DNA from: Cryptomeria japonica
Taxonomy: Eukaryota; Streptophyta; Pinopsida; Cupressales; Cupressaceae
DNA length: 64,000 nucleotides
NCBI RefSeq assembly: GCF_030272615.1
Contig: NC_081415.1
Location: 105,413,796 to 105,477,795 of the forward strand
Direction of reading: 5' to 3'
The notes under the pieces were generated by a model. That model worked only from the letters and a program-made list of their open reading frames with translations. It was not told where the DNA came from and ran no database searches. Both the position numbers and the translations under genes were made by a program. Shown here piece by piece: positions 45,864 through 56,282 of this stretch (positions are counted from its first letter, which is position 1; the number at the start of each line of letters is the position of its first letter).

Positions 45864-46190
45864 ATCCTCCCAAAAAGATCAATCCTTATTATTTTGTTCA
45901 TCCTTTTAGTGCTTTACAATATTCTTACACAACTAATTTTAATGAGATTTATGATATAATCCCTTTCCCATTAGATTTTCACACACATTACAATGTTGGT
46001 TATATCATGCTTTCTAAAAAAGGATATAATGGATGTGGTCTTGTTTTTATTGAATAAGGAATTAAGGTTTTGATAGATCTCACATCTTATTAACATAAAG
46101 AATACATAGGATACCCCACCTCTCCTTTTCCTCCACCCCTTTGTTGGTATGTGGGGAATGAACAATGTTGTTGGGGTTAAATTTTGGTGA
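45864..46190 (+). pseudogene. Right part of reading frame I
   Basis: Continues the frame interrupted at 38212 once D and one TTTTC copy are removed: HPPKKINPYYFVHPFSALQY, IIPFPLDFHTHYNVGYIMLS, KKGYNGCGLVFIE, then stops at about 46058 and 46092. Its nature is unknown. It lies just upstream of an LTR-like stretch, so it may be the last ORF of a decayed LTR element. Confidence 0.4.
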
Positions 46191-46732
46191 CTTTATCAAC
46201 TTTTTTTTTGCCCTCCAAATCAATTAATAGGGGAGTTCATGGGGAAACACTCCTCTTATGGGGCCTAGTGGAATGTCCCCCTAGTAAGGGCCCAATGGCG
46301 AATCCCATAGTAGGGTTTTGGGGGCAGTGCCCTTGAAGCAAAAAATTCCTATTATTTAATAAATGAGACAACTATTGTTTTGGCATGTAAACTAACCTTT
46401 ATAAATTTCCAAAAAGGGAAAGATAAATAACTAGTTGTGTAATGTGAAATATCATCATATTGTAATTTTCTATTTGTTGGATAATCAAAAGAAAGTGGAT
46501 GGTTGTTTCACTGTGGATGTAGCCCACATTGGGTGAACTACATTAAATTTGTATCTTATTTTTCCTCTTTATTCTAAATTGTATTTAATATCATTTATTT
46601 CTTTGCTATGCCTAAACCCTAACAACTAGTATCCAAGGCATGCATTTTTAGTTATTGGGTAGGAATTTTCAGATTGGAGTGGGAGAAATGGTAAGAGAAA
46701 ACAAGATTAAGGTGTTGGATTATTGGGGAGAT
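46191..46732 (+). mobile_element. Copia LTR and leader remnant, interrupted by Copia F
   Basis: 46512-46555 reads GTGGATGTAGCCCACATTGG then TGAACTACATTAAATTTGTA. This resembles the conserved U5 box of many plant Copia LTRs (GTGGATGTAGG...GAACCACGTTAAAT). The LTR seems to end CCCTAACA near 46625, followed by ACTAGTATCCAAGGC, a degenerate initiator-Met primer site. A gag-like start, MVRENKIKVLDYWGD, appears at 46688-46732 and is cut by the LTR of F. A G-rich stretch at 46255-46340 precedes. It is a decayed Copia distinct from the others. Confidence 0.55.
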
Positions 46733-47971
46733 TGTTGGATTTGGTTGTTCATTGATACTGCTAGGATATTTTATTGATATTGATGTCAACATATTCCTAT
46801 GAGTTATTTTGGTAAGTTTGGGAAGAGTTTTTGATTTGGTTTTATAGTTTGGCTTTGTTGATCACTGTTTTGCAGAATTCGGTACTTCCTCTGGTATGTT
46901 TCGGTGTGATTAGATCTTGTGTTGAAACTTTGGATTATTGTTTGGCTTCATATTGTGTATCTTCATTTTAGATGGTTTGTGATTTGGTGCTCCACAAGTT
47001 ATCTTTCCTTGTGACAATTGTTGATTGGTTGTGTTCTTGAACTTTGAGACGTTGACCGATGAAGATTTGAAAAGAGGTGTTGGTGCAACTGTTCCAGATG
47101 ATTCTAATGTGGTTGTTGGTGTTTCCTAGTCATGTCCTATTTGTTTTGGTGATCCGCATTGATTTCTGTGCAAGTTTTGGTGATTTCTTTGAATTGGTGA
47201 TCATTTTTATGTTATGTAATATTTCTGGTGGTGTAGCGTGTTGCGGTTGATCTTGGTTGGATTTTTGGTGGATGTAATCATTTGGGAATTTGAATTAGGT
47301 CCATTCTATGTAATATAAATCATAATATTGGTGTGGTGGTCGATATTTGTATCATAAAATGTAATTTTTGTAATTGTGAGTTGAGGGTTGAGGGTTTAGC
47401 CGACCTTGTTATCAAGGTTAATGATTTGTATATATATAGGTGAGATTCTTATGTAATTTAGGTGTCGTTATTTTGTATGGATTGTCAGTAAGAGATGAAT
47501 GTGCAAACAAGGATATATAATTTAATGAAGTGCTGAGGTGTGTTTGGTATTGCAAAGTTGACAATTGTGCTTAACTGGAATTATCGTCAAGCATTTGTAG
47601 ATGCTATCATTGTAGTTCATTCCTTTAGTATTTTAGTTCCAATCATTTTGTAAGTTAGTGATTCCCTAAGGGTTGTAGCCTTCTAGGCATATATCTTTTG
47701 AGCAGTGAGCTCTAGGCAGTTTGCCTGAATGTATGTGCATTCCCCATTGTAATATTTCACATACTACTGCAGAGTATCATCTTACTGTGGGTAGGTTCCC
47801 ACTGTGGTTTTTCCCTATGTCAAAATATTGGTGTTGTGTGTTGTGCTGTTAATTTGCTTTTCTATTTGTTGTTGTGGTTTATCAGTTTATGTTTTGGAGT
47901 TTAATTTTTTGATAATCCGGTGAAGACTGATTCACCCCCCTCTTAATCTTCCTTCTTGATTGCAGCTAACA
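46733..47971 (+). repeat. 5' LTR of Copia F
   Basis: TGTTGGATTTGG...GCAGCTAACA, 1,239 bp, followed by a primer site. The left flank is GAGAT; the right-hand LTR is missing. Its 3' third resembles the LTR at 59280-60508 (CTGTGGGTAGG.TTCCCAC.GTGG), but the two are clearly different subfamilies. Confidence 0.85.
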
Positions 47972-47986
47972 ATTGGTATTAGAGCT
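47972..47986 (+). promoter_or_regulatory. Primer-binding site of Copia F
   Basis: ATTGGTATTAGAGCT, one transition away from the initiator tRNA-Met complement TGGTATCAGAGCT. Confidence 0.87.
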
Positions 47987-48012
47987 AGATCCTCCAGTAG
48001 AAGTTTAATCGC

Positions 48013-48549
48013 TTGAGGAGATTCGAGATAGCAGCTCAAGATATTCTTTTCAAGGACATTTTGAGGTTTTATGGAAGCAACTATACTATGTGGAAGAGAC
48101 AGATGGAGGTGCATTTGAAATGTCTTGGAGAAGATTATTGGAAGATTACTAAGAATGTCTATGTTGTTCCTCAGAATGGACCATCCACTCCTAATGAGGT
48201 TAAGGAAGATGAACATGATATCAAGGCGAAGGAAGCATTTCTTAGTGCCTGACTGATTCTGAAATGAAAAATGTTATGGAACTTCAGACCGCACATGAGA
48301 TTTGGGTGAATCTTGAAATCTTGTAAGAAGGTGATAGTCAAGTGAAAGTTGCTAAGATGCAGAGTTTGAAAGGAAAGTATGATACATTGATGATGGGAGA
48401 TGATGAGAACATACAATCATACATGGCTAAGGTGAATAAGCTTGTCCTTGGTATCAGATCTATCGGTGGAAAGATTGAAAAAGATGAGATTGTTACTAAG
48501 GTGCTAAGATCTTTGCCCCCTGCTTATAAACATAAGGTTGCCGCTATTG
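48013..48549 (+). pseudogene. Copia F gag, first part
   Basis: Reads LRFYGSNYTMWKRQMEVHLK then CLGEDYWKITKN, a UBN2-type Gag like those of C and G. A stop/frameshift near 48250 and a TAA near 48326 interrupt it. The gag core continues with YDTLMMGDDENIQSYMAKVN, LGIRSIGG and LRSLPPAYKHKVAAID. At 48550 chromovirus E interrupts it inside the codons for AAIDE. It resumes at 56283. There is no clear ATG; the segment before 48028 may have lost its start. Confidence 0.85.
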
Positions 48550-48554
48550 ATGAG

Positions 48555-50059
48555 TGGTGCAGGAAACCCCTTCAACATGATCATTCAGGATTAGAGGAGG
48601 AAGGATGATACCTTAAACATGTCTTAGGATGTTTTCCCTATGTTTTCAATTATGCATTTTGTGTTTGTAATAAAAGACCCCATCTTGTGAGCCAAACTTC
48701 TATTTTGGCATCTTGATAAGACGATTAGGACTTTTGGACAAAAGGGGACTAAGTATACTTAGGATAGGTTTATCCTAGTAATTTTAGTTGTTTTATGTGC
48801 TTCTAGGGTGTTTAGAGGTGTTAGTCTTGACCCAATTCATTAAGGTGCAAGAAATGACATTTTTGACAACTTTGTCAAAAGTTGTCATGAGCAACTTTTG
48901 TGCAACTTTTTTGAATTTTTGTTGGTTTACTCCCCCAATGGCTCTAAGATCTTGTTTTTAGTGGGAGCAGTTGTAGAGGGGTATAAAAATCTTGTGGACA
49001 TAATTACCGAGGAGAGACTGTACAGAGGAAGTATCTATGATTGCAAACAATAAGAAATTCTGAGTTTTTCTTGCAAACTATGAGGTTTTGGCACAGGGTA
49101 TGGATTTGTATGGATTGGGAACAATCCCCAATGTGGTGATTTTGTTAGTGTAGTGAGTTAACAATTATTTGATCTTGATTTGAGGTCTTGATCATTTGTT
49201 TTGCTCCAGATATCTAAGTTTTACTGTAAGTACTTGAAAAACCAGGGTTTTGCCTTTCCATGGCCATAACTTGCAACCTGTTCATCTAGAAATCATGGAA
49301 GTGGATGGGATGCAAGTGTGGCCTATATATTATATTATTCCAAAGGAATTTTTTAGGAGGAGAAAGGGAGATGTGTGTTTGACTAGTCCCTAGGTAGACA
49401 TCTCTATGTGGCTACCTAGCCCTTAGACTACAATAATTACCCTAGAAGACAATTGGTGATGATTCCAGGCATGTAACCATGGAATATATAATGGTTTATG
49501 GTTCCCCACATTCCCATGGGGTTTTTATTGTAAGGTGTGTCCATTCTAATATAGCTTCTTCACAAATGGAGGCCTAATTAGTCCTTTAGGACAATTGGTC
49601 ATCACTGGGTTCAGACCTTTCCTTGTCAGATCTTGACCTCCTTTTGGAGGGTTGTATAAAACCATAAAGGGTATCTAAATCTATAATTTATTTTCCAGGG
49701 TGTTTAGAAAAGTTTGGAATTAAGGTCCCATTACTCGTATCTAAGGGCTACAAGCAAATAGGCCTAATTGTGAAGGTATCATAGGGAATTGGGTTGAATC
49801 CTTGAAACTAGTGTTTGGTCTGGTCCATGTGAGTGTTGTATGATCCACAATAGGTGTTGTGAATGTCAAGAACCTTAGGAGGCTTCATGATGCACTTTGG
49901 AGCAAGTTACCCAATTTGAGTAGTATGGACCTTGGAGTGAAATGAGAAGTTGGAACTAAGATTGTAGAGTCTTTCTTTGTAGGATCCTATTGGTGTGTTG
50001 AGGGGTCAGTGTCATACATCTTGGAGTGTTTGACAAGATACAAGAAGGGATATGCATCA
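48555..50059 (+). repeat. 5' LTR of chromovirus E
   Basis: TGGTGCAGGAAACCCC...GGATATGCATCA. A likely TATA element is GGGGTATAAAAATC near 48977-48990, at the place where the other LTR has GGGGTATAAATAAC. Confidence 0.93.
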
Positions 50060-50061
50060 AG

Positions 50062-50074
50062 TGGTATCAGAGCT
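50062..50074 (+). promoter_or_regulatory. Primer-binding site of chromovirus E
   Basis: TGGTATCAGAGCT, two bases after the LTR, complementary to initiator tRNA-Met, as usual for plant chromoviruses. Confidence 0.94.
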
Positions 50075-50112
50075 AGTAACGACTTTGGTAAAGAGAAAAT
50101 GATTTTGAGAAA

Positions 50113-51204
50113 ATGGTAGAGGGAGAGGAAGAAATCCCTAGGGGACCAATCACCAACATGGAATTGGCAAAGATTGTGAGAGAGCAGGCCAATGCTTACA
50201 AGGCCATGCAAAAGGAGATAAAGAGGTTGAGGGGTAGAGTAGATGGTAAGGAAGATGGAGGCACTAGTAGTGGTGAAGAAGGGGATGAAGATGAGATCCC
50301 TATGTTGGAGGAAGAGGCGATTCCTCCTTACCATAGGCACTTCCTTAATGCCCTCAAGTACATGGAGAGAAGAACCATGGAGCAAAAGATTGATTTGCCA
50401 ACTTTCATTGAGATGGAACTAGATGTAGTGGTGGATTGGATAGACTCCCTGTCCAGTTTCTTTGAATGTGAAGACATTTTAGGGCACCAGAAGGTGAAGA
50501 TTGCTAAATCCAAGTTGAAGGGAACCGCCCTAACTTGGTGGAACTTTGTCCTAGAAGAGAGAGAAAAAGACAACAAATCCAAGATTGTTTCTTGGAAAAA
50601 GATGGTTGCCTTAGTAAAGGAGGCTTATGTACCCAAGGATTATGAAGTTCAACTCCACAAGAGGAGGCAAAATCTCAAGTAGAAGGAGATGGATGTGAGC
50701 TCTTACACTGAGGAGTTCCAAAGGCTATGTATGAAGACTAAGACAAAGGAGGAGGAGAGTGAAAAGTTTTCCTAGTACCTAAATGGATTAAGGTACAATA
50801 TCTAAGAGGAACTAAACCTCCTTAGCCCAGATACAGTTGGTAAATGCCATCAACTTGCCATCAAGGTGGAAGAGAAAATCAAAAGGAGACAAGAGCAGGA
50901 AAAATAAAGGAAGAGGAAGACAACAAAGGGGTGGAAGAAATTTTTTCAGAGGTAAGGGAAATGGTTTTGGAAACCAAGATGAAACAAATCAAGAAGGCCC
51001 TAAAGGAGAAAGTAGTCAAAATAACAATGGAGGATACAATCAGAGGGGTAAATTCAAAGGAAGAAGACCACCATTTAGGGGAAGATCTCAAGGTAGAGGT
51101 CCAATAAGATGCTATAACTACAATCAAGAAGGGCGCATGGCCAATAGGTGTCCTGACAAGCCTACTAGTTCCATGGGGGAAAGAAGAAGTAACTTGATCC
51201 AATA
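50113..51204 (+). pseudogene. Chromovirus E Gag
   Basis: ATG 50113 starts MVEGEEEIPRGPITNMELAK, with a Lys/Arg helix and an acidic stretch. The retrotransposon gag core follows: FIEMELDVVVDWIDSLSSFF, KIAKSKLKGTALTWWNFVLE, VALVKEAYVPKDYEVQLHKR. Stops lie at 50680, 50773 and 50810, with a frameshift near 50840. The basic Gly/Arg-rich region (GRGRQQRGGRNFFRGKGNGF) leads to a knuckle CYNYNQEGRMANRC, which has lost its second Cys and its His. The knuckle probably no longer binds zinc. Confidence 0.88.
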
Positions 51205-54200
51205 ATTTGATTGCCAAAGTGTGGCAAGTGAAAATACATACCAGAGTGTCAATACCCGTGATAGCTATGGATAACTTGAACAAGGTGAAGCTTTGATGAT
51301 CAGGAGAGCAGTAACTACCATGAAGATGGTTGAAAAAGAACCCCCACAGAGAAAGTCTCTATTCAAGACCACTTGCAAAGCGGGTGGAAAGGTATGCAAG
51401 GTTCTAATAGATTCCAGATCAATTGAAAACTTTGTGTCTCTAGAAATGGTAGAGAAGCTAAAATTGAGAAGACTACCTCACCCTTGCCCCTACAAGGTCT
51501 CATGGATCACCTAAGGTTAGCAAGCTATTGTGTAAGAGTAGGCTTGGGTAGAATTCCAGATTGGAGCCTATAAGGATAGGTTGTTGTTTGACATTGCAAA
51601 GATGGATTCTTTCCATCTCCTATTTGGGAGACCATGGTAATTTGATTTGAAGGCACAACATGATGGTGCTAGGAACACATGTTCAATCACCAAAGATGGT
51701 AAGGTGATAGGGTTGTTACCTTTGATGGAGAGTGAGGGGGAAACAAAAGAAAAGGAGGCCAAGGTGTTGGTGGTAGGAGGAAATACATTATTGAAGAAGA
51801 TAGCAGATGAAGGCATTGATTGTTATGCTCTTATTCCTAGTCCCAAAGTGACAAAGGTGGAGAAGTTTGACGACAAGAAAGGAGATAGATTGAGGTTGGT
51901 TGACCCTACAGTGCAACAGTTACTAAGCAAGTACAAAGGTGTCATCTTTGATGGCATTGCAAGGACACTACCTCCTATGAGGGATATAAATCATTGCATA
52001 GACCTTATACCTAGATCCACCCTGCCTAACAAAGCAACATATAAGCTCACCCTGCATCATAATGCTGAGATGGCAAAATAGGTTGAAGAACTATTGGAGT
52101 CCAGACTGATTGGCAAAAGTTTGAGCCCAAGTGCAATCCCTACAGTCTTGCCGCCCAAATAGGAAGGCACTTGGAGACTTTGCATAGAATCAAGCTCTAT
52201 CAACAAAATTACTATCAGGTATAGATTTTCAATGCCTAGGATTGAGTATTTGTTATATTGCTTGGGGGGTGCTAGGTATTTTACAAAAATTGACTTGAAA
52301 AGTGGCTACCATCAGATTAGGATTAGGCCGAGAGATGAGTGGAAGACTGTATTTAAAACAAATGAGGGTTTGTATGAGTGGAAGGTCATGCCCTTTGGCT
52401 TATCTAATGCACCAAGTACCTTTATGAGGTTAATGAATGAAGTTTTGAGGGATTTCATAGGAAAATTTATCATAGTCTACCTAGATGACATTCTAATTTT
52501 TAGTCAAACCAAAGAAGAGCACCTAAAACATGTAGACCTAGTCCTAAGGAGATTGTATGAGGATAAATTAATGATAAATTTGGAAAAGTATTTGTTTATG
52601 TAGGAAGAGATCATTTACTTGGGATTTGTAATCTCATATGGTGAGTTGAAAATGGATCAAGAAAAAGTGAGTGCTATCTTGTCTTGGCCTACACCTAGAA
52701 CAATGAATGATGTTAGAAGCTTCCATGTTTTAGCCACATTCTATAGGAAATTTATAAGGGGATTTAGCCATATTTGTGCTCCAATGCTTGACACCATAAA
52801 GGGAGGACAAAAGTGTAGGTTCAGTTGGACTAAAGAAGTAGATAACTCCTTTGAAACATTGAAGAAGAAAGGTGCAGAGTAGCCGTTCCTTGCCCTACTT
52901 GATTTCAACAAAATCTTCCAAGTGGAATGTGATGCCAGTCACATAGCTATTGGGGTAGTGCTTAGTCAAGAAGGAAGGCCCATTGCCTTCTTCAGTGAGA
53001 AATTAAATGAGGCAAAGAGGAGGTACTCATCCTATGACCTAGAGATGTATGCTCTAGTACAATCCTTGAAAAAGTGGAGACACTACTTGCTACCAAAGGA
53101 GTTCATAGTATTCATAGACAATCAAGCCCTCAATTTTATAAATAGCCAAGAAAAATTGAACCATAGGCATATGAAGTGGGTAGAGACCCTACAAGCCTTC
53201 ACTTTCACTCTTAAGCATAAGAAAGGGGTCAAGAATAAGGTGGTAGATGCTTTGAGTAGAAGAGTATTAATCATAAATTAGATTCAGTTGGAGAGTGTTG
53301 GAATAGACTCCTTGAAGGTCATGTATGAGGGTGATGAAGACTTTGGAGAGATTTACAAGGTATGTGCATCTTTTGATGAGTGGTTTCATGTTGATTTCTT
53401 TGAATTTTTGATATAAGATGGACTATTGTCTAAGGGCATACAATTGTTCATACCTAAATGCTCTATGAGACTAAACATAATCAGGGAGAAGCACTGTGGA
53501 GCAATGGCAGGCCATTTTGGCCTTAACAAGACACTAGACTTGGTGAAGAGGCACTACTTTTGGCCCAAATTGTAGACAGATGTCAAGAGATTTGTGGAGG
53601 CATGTGTGATATGCCAAAAAGAAAAGGGGAAGTCCACCAATGCAGGCTTATACCAGCCTTTACCCATTCCTTCAAGACCATGGGAAAGTATAAGTAAGGA
53701 TTTTTTTTTAGGATTTCCTAGGACAAGAAAAGGTTATGATAGTGTTTTTGTAGTGGTGGATAGGTTTAGTAAAATGGCACATTTATTGCCATGTAAAACC
53801 ACTTGTGATGCTTCTTATGTTGTAGACTTGTTTTTCAAATAAATTGTCTGAATACATGATTTTCCTTTGACCATAGTCTCTGATAGGGATGTGAAATTCA
53901 TTGGATACTTCTGGAGGAATCTTTGGAAGAAGCTTTGGCTCAAATCTAGTCTTCCCCTCAGCCTACCATCCTCAAATGAATGGCCAGTCTGAAGTTGTAA
54001 ACAGATCATTGAGAAATCTGCTAAGATGTTTGACTAAGTAATATGGAGAGAAGTGGGATAACATACTATCTCAGTGTGAATTCTCTTATGATACAGTAAA
54101 TAGAAGCACTGGTAAGTCACCCTTCCATTTTGTGTATGGTATCCACCCAAGGGGTGTGTTGGAGTTAAGGGAACTACCTCAAGGAGAAGCCATTAGTGCA

Positions 54201-54836
54201 GATAGAGAAACCTTTGCCACTGCCATAAAGGAGATACATGACCAAGTTAAATCTCATCTTCAACAATCTACAGAAAGGTATAAGGCTTATGCTGATAAGA
54301 AGAAGAGGGATGTCTAGTTTGATGTGGGAGACTTGGTGTGGGTTCACTTGAAGAAGGAAAGAATTCCAAAAGGCAAATACACAAAGCTTATGCAGAGGAA
54401 GATTGGACCCTGTCAAATCTTGAAAAAATGTGGACAAAATGCTTATGAACTTCAACTCCCACCTAATCTTGGTTTGTCACCCATTTTTAATGTATGTGAC
54501 TTAACTCTTTACAAATGTAGTGTGGATGTAGGAGAAGAAACCATTCAGGTTGTATCAGATGATGACATTCCCAAACATGAACCACCAAAATTGCATAAAT
54601 TTTTAGACACCAAGGTTTCAAAGAGGACAAGGAACAAATTATATAAGGAGTATTTGGTGGCCTCGCAGGGACAACCAGATTCTGAAGTAGTCTGGATGAC
54701 AGAACAACAAATCAAAAACCATGGTGCAGACCTGCAGACTCTCATCTCAACTCGACTTGAGATTTCTTTTTCTGGGGAGTATGGTGCAGGAGCACCCCTT
54801 CAACATGATCATTCAGGATTAGAGGAGGAAGGATGA
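51205..54836 (+). pseudogene. Chromovirus E Pol: protease, RT, RNase H, integrase, chromodomain-like tail
   Basis: In the same phase as late Gag down to about 53840. Protease near 51405 reads VLIDSRSIENFVS, with Arg replacing the Gly of the DSG triad. [44 protein letters not shown] at 52478-52489. RNase H: VECDASHIAIGVVLSQEGRP, RRYSSYDLEMYALVQ. Integrase: zinc-binding H..H..C..C region (AGHFGLNKTL; EACVICQKEKGK), core SKDFFLGFPRTRKGYDSVFV and VSDRDVKF. A frameshift between 53840 and 54132 follows. The GPY/F module is MQRKIGPCQILKKCGQNAYE. The tail (HKFLDTKVSKRTRNKLYKEY; WMTEQQIKNHG) is a degenerate chromodomain. The ORF ends at 54836, 18 codons inside the 3' LTR. About a dozen in-frame stops disable it. 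Confidence 0.9.
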
Positions 54837-56277
54837 GACCTTAAACATGTCTTAGGATGTTTTCCTATGCATTTTGTGTTTGTAATAAAAGACCCCATCT
54901 TGTGAGCCAAACTCCTATTTTGGCATCTTGATAAGCCAATTAGGACTTTTAGACAAAAGGGGACTAAGTATGCTTAGGATAGGTTTATCTTGGTGATTTT
55001 AGTTGTTTTATGTGCTTCTAGGGTGTTTAGAGGTGTTATTATTGACCCAAGTCATTCGGGTGCAAGAAATGACATTTTTGACGACTTTGTCAAAAGTTGT
55101 CATGAGCAACTTTTGTGCAACTTTTTGAATTTTTGTTGGTTTAACTCCCCCAATGGCTCCAACCTCTTGTTTTTTGTTGGGATCAGTTGTAGAGGGGTAT
55201 AAATAACTTATGGACACAATTCCCAAGGAGAGACTGTATGGAGGAAGTCTCTATGATTGCAAACAATAAGAAATTCTGAGTTTTTCTTGCAAACTATGAG
55301 GTTTTGGCATGAGGTACAGAGTTTTATGGATTGGGACCAATCCCCAATGTGGTGATTTTGTTAGTTTAGTGAGTTACCAATGATTTGGTCTTGATTTGAG
55401 GTCTTGATCATTTGTTTTGCTCCAGATATCTAAGCTTTGCTGTAAGTACCTGGAAAACCAGGGTTTTGCCTTTCCATGGCCATAACTTGCAACCTATTCA
55501 TCTAGAACTCATGGAAATGGATGGGATACAAGTGTGGCCTATGAATTATATGATTCCAAAGGAATTTTGTAGGAGGATCAAAGGAGATATGTGCTTGACC
55601 AGCCCCTAGGTAGACATCTCTATGTGGCTACCTAGCCCTTAGACTGCAATAATTACCCTAGAAGACAAATAGCAATGATTCCAGGCATGTAACCCTAGAA
55701 TCTATAATGGTTTATGGTTCCCCACATGTCCATGGGGTTGTGGTTGTAAGGTGTGTCCATTCTGATATAACTGCTTCACAAATGGAGGCCTAATTAGTCC
55801 TTTAGGACAGTTGGTCATCACCGAGTTCTGACCTTTCCTTGTCAAATCTTGACCTCTCCTTTTGGAGGACTGTCGAAAACAATAAAGGGTATCTGAATTT
55901 GTGATTTATTTTCTAGAGTGTTTAGAAAAGTTTGGAATTAAGGTCCAATTACCCGTATCCAAGGGCTACAAGCAAATAGGCCTAATTGTGAAGGTGTCAT
56001 AGGGAATTGGGTTGAATCCTTGAAACCAGTGTTTTTTCTATTCCATGTAAGTGTTGTATGATCCAAAATATGTGTTGTGAAGGTTAAGAACCTTAGGAGT
56101 CTTCATGATGTAATTTGGAGCAAGTTACCTAATTTGAGTAGTATGGACCTTGGAGTGAAATGAGAAGTTGGAACTGAGATTGTAGAGTCTTGCTTTGGAG
56201 GATCCTATTGGTGTGTTGAGGGGTTAGTATCATACATCTTGGAGTGTTTGACAAGATACAAGGAGGGCTCTGCATCA
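54782..56277 (+). repeat. 3' LTR of chromovirus E
   Basis: TGGTGCAGGAGCACCCC...GGCTCTGCATCA, preceded by the short purine tract TGGGGAGTA. The end of pol overlaps its first 55 bases. Confidence 0.93.
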
Positions 56278-56282
56278 ATGAG

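Larger units (their letters stand above)
48555..56277 (+). mobile_element. Ty3/Gypsy chromovirus E, complete but decayed
   Basis: 7.72 kb with LTRs of 1,505 and 1,496 bp (TGGTGCAGG...TGCATCA) and perfect ATGAG target duplications (48550-48554, 56278-56282). Excision rejoins the gag frame of Copia F. It has an initiator-Met primer site, Gag, protease, RT/RNase H and integrase in Gypsy order, and a C-terminal GPY/F module plus a chromodomain-like tail. These define a chromovirus. LTR differences are more frequent than in B. Many stops (mostly TAG) and at least two frameshifts are present. Confidence 0.94.
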
